Shown piece after piece: positions 27,363 to 34,853 of a DNA stretch of 64,000 nucleotides. The stretch is from the NCBI RefSeq assembly GCF_001969365.1, contig NZ_CP019312.1, positions 2,542,001 to 2,606,000 on the forward strand, read 5' to 3'. The position numbers were made by a program, and so were the translations under genes. The DNA is from Tateyamaria omphalii. Its GTDB lineage: Bacteria > Pseudomonadota > Alphaproteobacteria > Rhodobacterales > Rhodobacteraceae. Positions within the stretch are counted from its first letter, which is position 1. Every line of letters begins with the position of its first letter. The notes under the pieces were generated by a model. That model searched no databases and had not been told where the DNA came from. It saw nothing but the letters and a program-made list of their open reading frames with translations.

Positions 27363-28163
27363 TCACGAACTTGTTTTTGCCAGTGGGCAGTGTTTCATCG
27401 TCCCGCAACACACCCGCGCATCCTTGCGGATCTCCTTGATGAAATTGTTCTGCGCTTTGCGACGCCTGTGCTCGAGTAAAGCAATGCGCTCTAATGCCGA
27501 CCTGTTTGGACACTCCGCCCTCAGGATCGGCTTCCCATCTGCTGCATCAAGATCAGCATCTGTTTGACGGCAAACAATCGAACGGTTGCTGTCAGCCTGA
27601 CGTGTACAACCTCTAGGGCACGGAGTTCTGGAATTGAGTAATCGGTCCAAGCGCTGAGACGCCTTGGGCAAGCTGTTGGCCAGCCAGCCCTTGCTGCGAA
27701 ACATGCCGACTAGGATTTCTTCCTTCCAACCCAATGGAGCAGCCAACTCTTCCATTTTTTCCTGAATCCGCGCTGCGTCTCCATGAGAAAGGCCTCCTTC
27801 AAGAGGCCACACTCCGTATTTGTGGGCATACTCCTGATGAAGGAGGAACATACGTAAGTATTCCCACCAGGCTTTCGCCGCATGCGCCTCGATAAGCGGT
27901 TCAGTTGATCCGTAGTAGACACAAAAAGTGGCATCGGGATTGATGTGCCTCTCTGGGCAGGATTTTGGGAAGCTGCTGACCCCTTCGCCCTCTGCCACGC
28001 TCACACCACCTCCTCTCAAAAGAGAAAGAATCAAAAGGTAGTGTCCTGCGATCAACCCGCTGGCCTTTCGGGGAGCGCAAGATACCTGGACCGATACTTG
28101 TCTATTTCTTACTAGCTGGACCCACGAAGGCGTGTGTTTCAGGAGCAGCTCAAGAGAGTTCAT
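27363..28163 (-). CDS. Prokaryotic E2-like protein paired with tandem cyclase
   Basis: The 266-residue protein has a central segment CPERHINPDATFCVYYG, followed by AAKAWWEYLRMFLLHQ and GVWPLEGGLSHGDAARIQ. This HxN...C / WW / HGxAA pattern is the one I associate with prokaryotic E2-like proteins in nucleotide-signalling defence loci; the Cys in TFCVYY would be the catalytic one. The C-terminus is Cys- and Arg-rich (CPRGC, CC) and may bind metal. Its ATG overlaps the cyclase stop (ATGA). No E1 gene is nearby. Confidence 0.55.
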   Translation of the reverse strand: MNSLELLLKHTPSWVQLVRNRQVSVQVSCAPRKASGLIAGHYLLILSLLRGGGVSVAEGEGVSSFPKSCPERHINPDATFCVYYGSTEPLIEAHAAKAWWEYLRMFLLHQEYAHKYGVWPLEGGLSHGDAARIQEKMEELAAPLGWKEEILVGMFRSKGWLANSLPKASQRLDRLLNSRTPCPRGCTRQADSNRSIVCRQTDADLDAADGKPILRAECPNRSALERIALLEHRRRKAQNNFIKEIRKDARVCCGTMKHCPLAKTSS

Positions 28164-29761
28164 TTCTTCGCGAGATGCGCGCGCGGTTGGCTTGACTCCG
28201 CAGGTACGTGAGCACGGGCGTACAAGGGTTGAGATAATTCAGTCGGCGTCGCAAGAATGCTCGCGGAAACATCGTCGTAGTCGATGTCTCTAGCGTACCC
28301 TTGATCACCAAGGACATCGATCAGGCCCTTGGGGGCGACACGAAGTGCGTCTGGTCCGATCTTTACACCGCCCTCGTTACACTCTCGCTGCATTTTCTCC
28401 GACTCAGACGTCGCTTTTGATGATGCCACTCGTACGGATCGCTCACCGCGAATGCCAATCCTGGAGATCGGAGTTGGGCCTAGCTCTAAACCTATGGCAA
28501 GCTCCAAGCTTTCGATCCCCTCGAGTATGGATTTGCAAAGGTCGAAGGAAGCATGAAATCCCGCTGCGCACTGTGTAGCCGTGGCGACACTCCTAGCTTC
28601 GTCAGTTGATATGCCGCTGCCTTCTGCAACCAAGGCATGGATACAGTCACCGATGAACCGAACCTTTCGACCGCCAAAGTCGACTTCCGCAACATTTTGA
28701 AACTCTTGGCGTATGACAAAAAGTGCGCGCACGGCATTCTGAATGTTCCCCTCGGACACGGCTTCGTCGATGAATTTAGTGTAGCCTGATATGTCGGCGA
28801 ACAATGAGACCAGAGGCATCCGGATTGATTTGCTCGGATAGAGTTGCGAGTAGTCAATCTCGCTCAAAGGAGGCCGCATAAAGGAAAACTTGAAATCGGG
28901 GGACGTTAAGTCGTCGACAACACCCTTTCGAACTTCGTCCGACCAAGTGGCGACAATTCGATCCGAAAACGCTTGCCTGTTTGTTACTCCAAACAGCACA
29001 CTGCCATCGTCGGAAGTATAAGCTGAATTTGCACTGATTTGACTGGAGTTCAGACCCAAGTACCTCTCAAGTACGCCGACCTCTTGATACCCTAACACAG
29101 CTCTAACGCGGTCTGAAACGAACACGCCGGGCACGTCGCCTTCCGCAAGTTTTGCAGCATGGTTGGCCGCTGAACCGAGGAACATCGGTTCTTGTTCAGA
29201 ACCGGTCCCGTTGTTGATCGCAACGCAGGTCCCAACATCAATACCGACCCGGAACTCGGTTCCGAACTCCCCGTCGGCCAGACGATCATTGGCCATTTGG
29301 ACTACGCGCTTGAAGTCTTCAGCCAGTGCCAGGGCCTGACCTATGGTTTCCTGCGATACTCCGTCGCTTCCGGCCTCAAGAAAAACTGCATGCATCCGCC
29401 CATTATGGAAATCGACCCTTTGTGCGTTGGTCTCTCCGATCACACGATCTGCTGCGCCATAATATAGATGAAGCCCCTTAAGCGCCCGCGCGTGAGATGT
29501 CTCGGTTTCACGACCATCATCCAAACGCATCTCATCGTACCCTACGATCGAGATATAGATCTGAACGGTATCGACTACGACTGCCTTGTCCCTTGGTAGG
29601 CTGAAAAGCGGCGGCGTAGTGGGCTGCTTCATCGCTGTCTGCAGCGCCTTATCGATTTGATATCGCGACCAATACTGGTCGAAGCGCTGGACATCCATTT
29701 CGGGCACTTCATCCAAGAGCTTCTGAATACGATCACGTGCGACCGTGTGCTTCCAAGGCAT
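28160..29761 (-). CDS. Tandem class III nucleotide cyclase-like protein
   Basis: Two cyclase homology domains are visible. The first (~residues 55-250) has VQIYISIVGYDEM and NGRMHAVF where metal-binding Asp residues should be, so it is degenerate. The second (~315-500) retains both: LFADISGYTKF and RFIGDCIHALV. The arrangement resembles a built-in heterodimer with one active and one regulatory half. ATG 29761 is preferred (AGGAG 9 bp upstream) over ATG 29770, which abuts the ribosome site. It is coupled to the E2-like gene and divergent from the WYL regulator. The product nucleotide is unknown. Confidence 0.75.
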   Translation of the reverse strand: MPWKHTVARDRIQKLLDEVPEMDVQRFDQYWSRYQIDKALQTAMKQPTTPPLFSLPRDKAVVVDTVQIYISIVGYDEMRLDDGRETETSHARALKGLHLYYGAADRVIGETNAQRVDFHNGRMHAVFLEAGSDGVSQETIGQALALAEDFKRVVQMANDRLADGEFGTEFRVGIDVGTCVAINNGTGSEQEPMFLGSAANHAAKLAEGDVPGVFVSDRVRAVLGYQEVGVLERYLGLNSSQISANSAYTSDDGSVLFGVTNRQAFSDRIVATWSDEVRKGVVDDLTSPDFKFSFMRPPLSEIDYSQLYPSKSIRMPLVSLFADISGYTKFIDEAVSEGNIQNAVRALFVIRQEFQNVAEVDFGGRKVRFIGDCIHALVAEGSGISTDEARSVATATQCAAGFHASFDLCKSILEGIESLELAIGLELGPTPISRIGIRGERSVRVASSKATSESEKMQRECNEGGVKIGPDALRVAPKGLIDVLGDQGYARDIDYDDVSASILATPTELSQPLYARAHVPAESSQPRAHLAKK

Positions 29762-29810
29762 GATCTTCATCTCCTAACATAGCGGCTTAGCATGGCAGCG
29801 AGTCGCACAG

Positions 29811-29832
29811 TTTGTTATGTAATCATACAAAA
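29811..29832. promoter_or_regulatory. Palindromic operator between divergent signalling operons
   Basis: The 22-bp site is symmetric as TTT-N2-TATG-N4-CATA-N2-AAA and lies midway between the tandem-cyclase and WYL genes. WYL regulators of the BrxR/CapW type bind inverted repeats in their own promoters, so it is a likely operator controlling both directions. Confidence 0.6.
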
Positions 29833-29893
29833 TAGGAGTTCCCAACAAAATGTCAATATGGTAGAATTTGGGAGGCACCAGGGGGGGCAAGCT

Positions 29894-30760
29894 ATGGACA
29901 TCAAACCAAGTGTACGGCGACGTTTTGAGTTTATCGATTTTCAGTTGCAGTGGACCGGTTCGATCGGTCGCAAAGCGTTGCAAGATCAGTTTGAGATATC
30001 GCCTCAACAAGCGACAAACGACCTAACCACATATCTTGATATCGCACCCCGCAACATGAGCTACGACCCGCGACGCCGATCTTACGTCGTGGGTTCAAGG
30101 TTCAAGCCAAAGTTCTCCAACGGGGAGTCTTCCGGTTTCTTTCTTCATCTGGAGATGTTTCATCAAGGCTATCGCACTGCAGAGGAAATTTGGCCAACTC
30201 ACTTGCCGCAGTTTGACGCTGTCGCCATCGCGTCTCGCAAGGTTGATCCGAAAATTCTTCGATCAGTACTCGATGCAATTGAAGCAGAAGCATGTTTGGA
30301 GGTTCGATATGTTTCGCTCAGCTCAGACTCAGAAACCATACGAACGCTTTGCCCTCATGCCATTGCTAGCGACGGACACCGATGGCACATGCGTGCCTAT
30401 GATGTTGAGAAGGACCGGTTCTCTGATTTTGTGCTCTCAAGAATTGAAACGGCCAATGCATTTCAAGAGCAGTTCAGACAACCGCGCCCGGACACACTTT
30501 GGGAAGAGAAAACTGCGCTAAGACTTCAAGCTGAGAACAACCTTAGCCCAAAACAGAGAGAGCAGATTGAGATCGAGTACAGCATGGTCGACGGCGTGCT
30601 CGAACTCCCAGTGCGCAAGGCGATGTTGTTCTACTACCTCAGATTCTATGGCTTTGATCCTTTGGAGATGGAAGGGGAAGCGATGCGCAACAAGAGCAGT
30701 TATCGGCTTAGAGTATCGAATTTGGCAGAGGTAGAGCGTTGTTTAGAAAGAAGAAAATAG
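29894..30760 (+). CDS. WYL-domain transcriptional regulator (CapW/BrxR type)
   Basis: From ATG 29894 the 288-residue product has an N-terminal winged helix (RRRFEFIDFQLQWTGSI, then ISPQQATNDL), a WYL-like domain (CLEVRYVSLSS ... LCPHAIASDGHRWHMRAYD) and a C-terminal domain. This is the three-part CapW/BrxR layout of defence-island repressors. The start is set by the fit to homologue length; the frame extends upstream through the operator. It probably represses both divergent operons until a ligand is sensed. Confidence 0.85.
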   Translation: MDIKPSVRRRFEFIDFQLQWTGSIGRKALQDQFEISPQQATNDLTTYLDIAPRNMSYDPRRRSYVVGSRFKPKFSNGESSGFFLHLEMFHQGYRTAEEIWPTHLPQFDAVAIASRKVDPKILRSVLDAIEAEACLEVRYVSLSSDSETIRTLCPHAIASDGHRWHMRAYDVEKDRFSDFVLSRIETANAFQEQFRQPRPDTLWEEKTALRLQAENNLSPKQREQIEIEYSMVDGVLELPVRKAMLFYYLRFYGFDPLEMEGEAMRNKSSYRLRVSNLAEVERCLERRK

Positions 30761-31644
30761 CCACTTTGGAATCTCGAACAAAGAACCACCAATTGTCGGC
30801 AGAGGTGCTGAAGAAACACCGTAACATCGTCTGCCGAAATGAGCTCGTCGCAGGTGATGAAGCGCTGGCGAGTGCTATCGTCAGCCATTCCGAGGTTGTT
30901 CGGTACACCAAAGGCTATGCTTTGATCAATCACGGCGATGAAGATGACGAGGTTTACTTTGTGTTGTTCGGTTCTGTGCAGGTCTTTATCAACTCGCGTT
31001 TTATAGACACACGAAGTTCCCCTGAAATTGTCGGTGAAATGGCCGCTATGAAACCTGGTGAAGCCAGATCGGCAGACGTGGTGGTGGATTCGGATGTTTT
31101 TGAGGCGCGGGTTTTGTCGGCAAGCGACTTTAATGAAATCGTCAAATCACACCCAGATTTTTGTAAGCGGCTTACTGAGCTTGTTGACAGAGTTGGGCGA
31201 AAGAACCTCCGGCTATTGGGTGAAGAGCCTGAAAGGTCAGGTCTCTCATGGATGTGGAAGAGCGCAATCGCCGGCGGCGTGATGGGTGGCGCAGCGTTGC
31301 TCGCGACGTGGGCTATGCAACTCGAAATGTATTCATATTTCCTTGTCGCTCCTTCACTCGCTGTGGCGGTATTCGTGGCGGTACTGCTACTTAATCCCGA
31401 CTTGCGCTATAGAAACCTTTCGAGCGCTGCCGGATTTGGGTTAATTGCATTTGTCTTGTACGGAACAATCAGTCTCATTCTGACAATCGACGGTCGAGAA
31501 CTCGACCTTCCTCTGATTGATTTCAGCGTCCAAACTGAACTGAAGACGGGAATTTTTGCGATCGGATCTTTAGCTCTGTTGCTGCTCACTTATTTTGCAG
31601 GTCTTTTGGACCTGAAGCTAACAGAGGCTCGCGACGAGAAATGA
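30739..31644 (+). CDS. Cyclic-nucleotide-binding membrane effector
   Basis: Residues ~35-155 form a cyclic-nucleotide-binding domain (GYALINHGDEDDEVYFVLFG, then IVGEMAAMKPGEARSADVVV). The remaining ~130 residues contain about four transmembrane helices. In Pycsar systems such a CNB-TM protein is the effector that disrupts the membrane when the cyclase signal appears. A TTG at 30739 with AGAGG upstream, overlapping the regulator by 22 bp, is the best start; no ATG occurs early in the frame. Confidence 0.8.
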   Translation: MFRKKKIATLESRTKNHQLSAEVLKKHRNIVCRNELVAGDEALASAIVSHSEVVRYTKGYALINHGDEDDEVYFVLFGSVQVFINSRFIDTRSSPEIVGEMAAMKPGEARSADVVVDSDVFEARVLSASDFNEIVKSHPDFCKRLTELVDRVGRKNLRLLGEEPERSGLSWMWKSAIAGGVMGGAALLATWAMQLEMYSYFLVAPSLAVAVFVAVLLLNPDLRYRNLSSAAGFGLIAFVLYGTISLILTIDGRELDLPLIDFSVQTELKTGIFAIGSLALLLLTYFAGLLDLKLTEARDEK

Positions 31645-31680
31645 GCGCGAGCAGTATTAATCATTGTGTGGACCTGAACT

Positions 31681-32394
31681 TTGGCAACTGACGAGGCCTT
31701 CCTGAAAGACCGTGTGGATACTCTGTTTGGCACGACATTCAATGTGCGTGATGGAAGAGTGATACCTACCACGGACGATGTTGCGCTCAAAGACGGGGCC
31801 GTAAAGATTGAAGCTGCGTTTCTCTATGCGGACCTTGGAAACTCGGCTCTTCTTTCGAAGCTTTGTCCGTGGAGCACAACCGCCAAGATCATTCGGTGCT
31901 TCTTGGACTGTTCGACTAGGCTGATCATGAAACATGGAGGGGCGATACGGAGTTTCGACGGAGACCGGGTTATGGGCGTTTTCGTAGGGGATAGTAAGAA
32001 CAGCAATGCCTCTATTTGTGGGCGAGAAATCCACTGGGCAGTGCGGAAAATCATCCATCCAGCAGCCAAGAAGCAGTTTAAATCTATCAGGGACAACGAT
32101 ATCGAAATTCGGCATGGGGTCGGCATCGACGTCGGCGAAGTCAGGGCGGTTCGATCGGGTATTCGGAACAACAACGATCTCATTTGGATAGGAAAGGCTG
32201 CGAGCTTTTCGGCCAAACTCTCTGATGTGCGCGACACCGGCTATCATACATACATTTCAAGCAGAACATTTAACAAGTTAAGCAAGCCTGCAAAGTTCGA
32301 CTCGGATGGCGATAACATGTGGACAAGTGTAAAGTTTGGTTTCGCTGGAGAAACCGAGACGGTTTACAAAAGCAACCATTGGAAGCGGCCGTAA
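31681..32394 (+). CDS. PycC-like nucleotide cyclase
   Basis: The 237-residue single-domain class III cyclase has both metal-binding Asp residues: D51 in FLYADLGNSA and D95 in SFDGDRVMGVF. The run GDRVMGVFVGDSKN and the conserved helix around it match the pyrimidine-cyclase (PycC) branch better than housekeeping adenylate cyclases. It starts at TTG 31681, 36 bp after the effector, so both belong to one operon. The product would be cCMP or cUMP by analogy; the base cannot be read here. Confidence 0.78.
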   Translation: MATDEAFLKDRVDTLFGTTFNVRDGRVIPTTDDVALKDGAVKIEAAFLYADLGNSALLSKLCPWSTTAKIIRCFLDCSTRLIMKHGGAIRSFDGDRVMGVFVGDSKNSNASICGREIHWAVRKIIHPAAKKQFKSIRDNDIEIRHGVGIDVGEVRAVRSGIRNNNDLIWIGKAASFSAKLSDVRDTGYHTYISSRTFNKLSKPAKFDSDGDNMWTSVKFGFAGETETVYKSNHWKRP

Positions 32395-32565
32395 TTTTGG
32401 CGTTCGCTTGTGCCCACTTAAAGTCGAAGGGCTGCAAGCAATCAACGATGGAACGTCAGCTTTGCAGTCGCCTAACACTAGGTTTGTTCCCGCAGCGAAA
32501 GTCTGCTTCCCGCCGTTGAAAACCGTGACATCACGAGTTGTCTTCTATCGATCAATTTGATGCGT

Positions 32566-33411
32566 TCACTCAAGCCTTAGAGCGCCGGGTGTGCCAGCAT
32601 TTATTTCGCCCAAACCATCCCAGGTAGTGTGGTGCCAGGGTAGCTCTGCCCGTTGAACCTGGTCCTTAATAAAGTGTTGATTTGGCCCCATATCCAACTT
32701 GCGAGATACCGCAATCACCGATTTTGCCCCTCCTGCCGAGAGCCGCAGTAAATTCGTGCGCAGCTCTTCAGCCCCGTCGAAGAAATCATCATCCAAGCTG
32801 GAAATGATCGGCGCGAAGTCGGCCACGAGTTTTTCAAGGGTTTTCACTGCGAAGCCGGCCGTTGGAACCTGACCGTCGAGCAGCAAAACAATGTCAAAGA
32901 TGAAACGCCCATGGGTCAAAAGCCTATGGGGATCCTCCATGGAGCCAAGATCGAGGTCCAGCGGCATCAGGATTGTATGCGCCATCTCGGGTTCAGCTGG
33001 TATATTTCCCCGGAGCGAGGCGTGGCGATGGCTATTTGAAAGGTTTTGGAGACGGGGAAGCGCTTCTTCTAACGGGGTTCTGGAAACGCCTTTCAATGTG
33101 GCACCGTTTTCCATCACACCCGTGACCCACAATGCATCAGACAGCTCGCAAAACGCCATTTTCGTTATAACGTTTACTGCCTGCTGGCTGTCTTGAGCGA
33201 CGGTAATCCGTGGAGCTTCCATATCCTTAAGGGGGGCTGGTATGCTGTCTACAGATGAAGCGATCACGATGATGGGCAACCCAGTCGCAAGTGCGGCCTC
33301 ACTGATGCCATCAAGGACGCCACACATAGGTTCAGCACCATTTTCGACCGACCCGGGGTGCAATACGATCACCTTTGGACGGCTCTTAACGGTTTGAAAA
33401 TTCTTATCCAT
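32566..33411 (-). CDS. Partner protein of right-end AAA ATPase (element B copy), unknown function
   Basis: Paralogue of 8037-8882 with the same length (281 residues). Conserved C-terminal blocks are shared (LMPLDLDLGSMEDPH, HGRFIFDIVLLLDGQ, FAPII, DGAEELRTNL), while the N-terminal Rossmann-like half (RPKVIVLHPGS) differs strongly. It starts 13 bp after the ATPase stop with a GAAAGGCCGAAAGAC leader, so it is coupled to it. Function unknown. Confidence 0.6.
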   Translation of the reverse strand: MDKNFQTVKSRPKVIVLHPGSVENGAEPMCGVLDGISEAALATGLPIIVIASSVDSIPAPLKDMEAPRITVAQDSQQAVNVITKMAFCELSDALWVTGVMENGATLKGVSRTPLEEALPRLQNLSNSHRHASLRGNIPAEPEMAHTILMPLDLDLGSMEDPHRLLTHGRFIFDIVLLLDGQVPTAGFAVKTLEKLVADFAPIISSLDDDFFDGAEELRTNLLRLSAGGAKSVIAVSRKLDMGPNQHFIKDQVQRAELPWHHTTWDGLGEINAGTPGALRLE

Positions 33412-33424
33412 GTCTTTCGGCCTT

Positions 33425-34525
33425 TCAGTTCAGCATCGGTCGGTGGGCCAAGGTCTCCGCCCTGTCCAACATCCGGCTGACCGTGCGCAGGCTCAATCGC
33501 GCGTTCGAGATGGCGCCGCAATCGAAGACGTCGAGCAGAGCTGCCAGCGCTGGTTCAGGGAGGCCGCGTCGCGTGCCTTCCGCGATCGCGAAGTGCCGAA
33601 GTTGCTCCGGCGTCAGGTCGGGCAGGTCCAGAACGACGCAGCGGCTTTGAAAGGGCTCAGGCAAGCCCTTGCGGCTGTTGGCCGTCAGGACGAAGTTCAC
33701 CCAAGACATATCCATTTGTATCTGAAAGAACGGGCACTGCCATTCACGGGCGGTCATCCGTTCGAGCAGGGGCAGCAAGGCATCGGTGAGCGTGTGTCGT
33801 GAGCCTTTGTTCGAATACACTTCATCAGCCTTCTCGACCTCGTCCACGATCATCAGCGGCCCAGCGTGACGGTCCCGCAGCACCGTTTGCACCAGCTTGC
33901 CCGGCGATGCGCTGCCCCAGCCCTTTTGTAGACCGACGATAGAAAAGGCGGCGGGTTCTCCGGTGGCCTCGACCTTGGTCGTTGGGACATTCAGGTGATG
34001 CGCCAATCGTCGGGCCCAGAAGCTCTTGCCGATCCCGGGTGAACCGACCAAGACAAGTGGATTGAACCGGGCTCCTGGTAGCTGCTCACGCGCTGATGCG
34101 CGCAAGCCGTGCCACACCTCTTCCGTCGCAGGGGCCATCCAAGGCATCTCGGCGTGAAGGGCTGCCGCGATCTCGTCGGCCTCGTGCTCGGTGGTGATCT
34201 TGGCGACCGGCAATCCGCCGCGCAGGGGCGTCAGGCGGGCGCGGTGTTCTTCACTCAGGTGGTACATGCCCGTCTTGGAATGCGCGCGTTCGAGTAGGCG
34301 CATGGCGCGGCGTTTGATGCGGCGGCGGTCAAACTCGTCGAGCAGGTCATAAGGAGGGACCAGATCTTCCTTTGTGATCTTCCCCTCCGCAAGATCCGCC
34401 TCCTGCGCCTCTCGACGGTAATGCTTGAGGAACCTCTTCCAGCGCTCCTCGACGTCGCGCAGCTTGGCGATGTCGTCCATGAAGATCAGGTTGTGAAAGG
34501 GAATGGTCGTTGTGCAGCGGGTCAT
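33425..34525 (-). CDS. AAA+ ATPase of transposon right-end module (element B copy)
   Basis: Near-duplicate of 9075-10175: about 26 differences in 366 residues by eye, most in the first 75. The ATPase motifs (GSPGIGKS, LMIVDEVEKA) are intact. It is read inward from the right end of B, starting ~305 bp from the terminus, in the position that tnsA occupies in Tn7. The untranslated leader (AAAGGA ribosome site, conserved blocks GAAAGGTTCCGGAACCCT and GGAACTTTTAGGGAACATC) is also shared. Confidence 0.8.
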   Translation of the reverse strand: MTRCTTTIPFHNLIFMDDIAKLRDVEERWKRFLKHYRREAQEADLAEGKITKEDLVPPYDLLDEFDRRRIKRRAMRLLERAHSKTGMYHLSEEHRARLTPLRGGLPVAKITTEHEADEIAAALHAEMPWMAPATEEVWHGLRASAREQLPGARFNPLVLVGSPGIGKSFWARRLAHHLNVPTTKVEATGEPAAFSIVGLQKGWGSASPGKLVQTVLRDRHAGPLMIVDEVEKADEVYSNKGSRHTLTDALLPLLERMTAREWQCPFFQIQMDMSWVNFVLTANSRKGLPEPFQSRCVVLDLPDLTPEQLRHFAIAEGTRRGLPEPALAALLDVFDCGAISNARLSLRTVSRMLDRAETLAHRPMLN

Positions 34526-34730
34526 GGTGGAGTCCTTTCAAGGCGCGAAGACCACTTCGCGCAGGTCGCCCAAGCCGAAATCAGTCGGGCGGTGAGATCT
34601 GAAAGGTTCCGGAACCCTGCGGAACTTTTAGGGAACATCTGCTGCGCATAGCAAGGCGTCTGCACAGTGCCCCAATGCTTCGGTCAGCTTAGAGGCGGCC
34701 TATGCGCTGAATCCAGTCAACGCATTGAAT

Positions 34731-34766
34731 ACAAAAGAAAACCACCGAAAGAAGTGCTCTCGGTGG
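34731..34766 (-). terminator. Rho-independent terminator inside right end of element B
   Basis: CCACCGA (34742-34748) pairs with TCGGTGG (34760-34766). On the minus strand the hairpin is followed by TTTTCTTTTG. It sits 88 bp downstream of the nrdJ stop and therefore now acts as the nrdJ terminator while insulating the transposon. Confidence 0.75.
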
Positions 34767-34830
34767 CCATTTGATCTGTGTCGAGAGGTCAAAAAACCTC
34801 AGGAATGGTCACGTTTTGCTATGTCAAACA
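34765..34830. repeat. Right-end terminal repeats of element B
   Basis: The outer site 34807-34830 reads inward TGTTTGACATAGCAAAACG. The inner site 34765-34780 reads inward CACAGATCAAATGGCC, identical to the left-end inner site. They are probable TnsB sites. Confidence 0.82.
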
Positions 34831-34835
34831 AGATG
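34831..34835. repeat. Right copy of target duplication AGATG of element B
   Basis: AGATG directly follows the ACA terminus and matches 10484-10488. Eighteen bases separate it from the nrdJ stop codon. Confidence 0.85.
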
Positions 34836-34853
34836 CGAACCAAGTTCAGCATC

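Larger units (their letters stand above)
10489..34830. mobile_element. Element B: complete 24.3-kb Tn7-like transposon inserted downstream of nrdJ
   Basis: The boundaries are set by inverted TGT/ACA termini with shared terminal repeats and by a perfect AGATG duplication. The transposition genes (tnsA, tnsB, tnsC, tniQ) occupy the left quarter. The cargo is a type I restriction system, a nucleotide-cyclase defence island and other genes, and an AAA ATPase/partner pair sits at the right end. The right terminus is 23 bp from the nrdJ stop codon, which strongly suggests TniQ-directed insertion at an attachment site in the nrdJ 3' coding end. Confidence 0.9.

Noticed and set aside
27363..32394. 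Type II CBASS locus
   Set aside because: An E2-like protein and a WYL regulator are present, but there is no CD-NTase, E1 or CBASS effector; the synthases are class III cyclases, so a Pycsar-like reading fits better.
34831..34853. tRNA gene or integrase-type attachment site at the island border
   Set aside because: The border lies between a transposon terminus and the nrdJ stop; no tRNA or tyrosine integrase is present, and a 5-bp duplication indicates DDE transposition.
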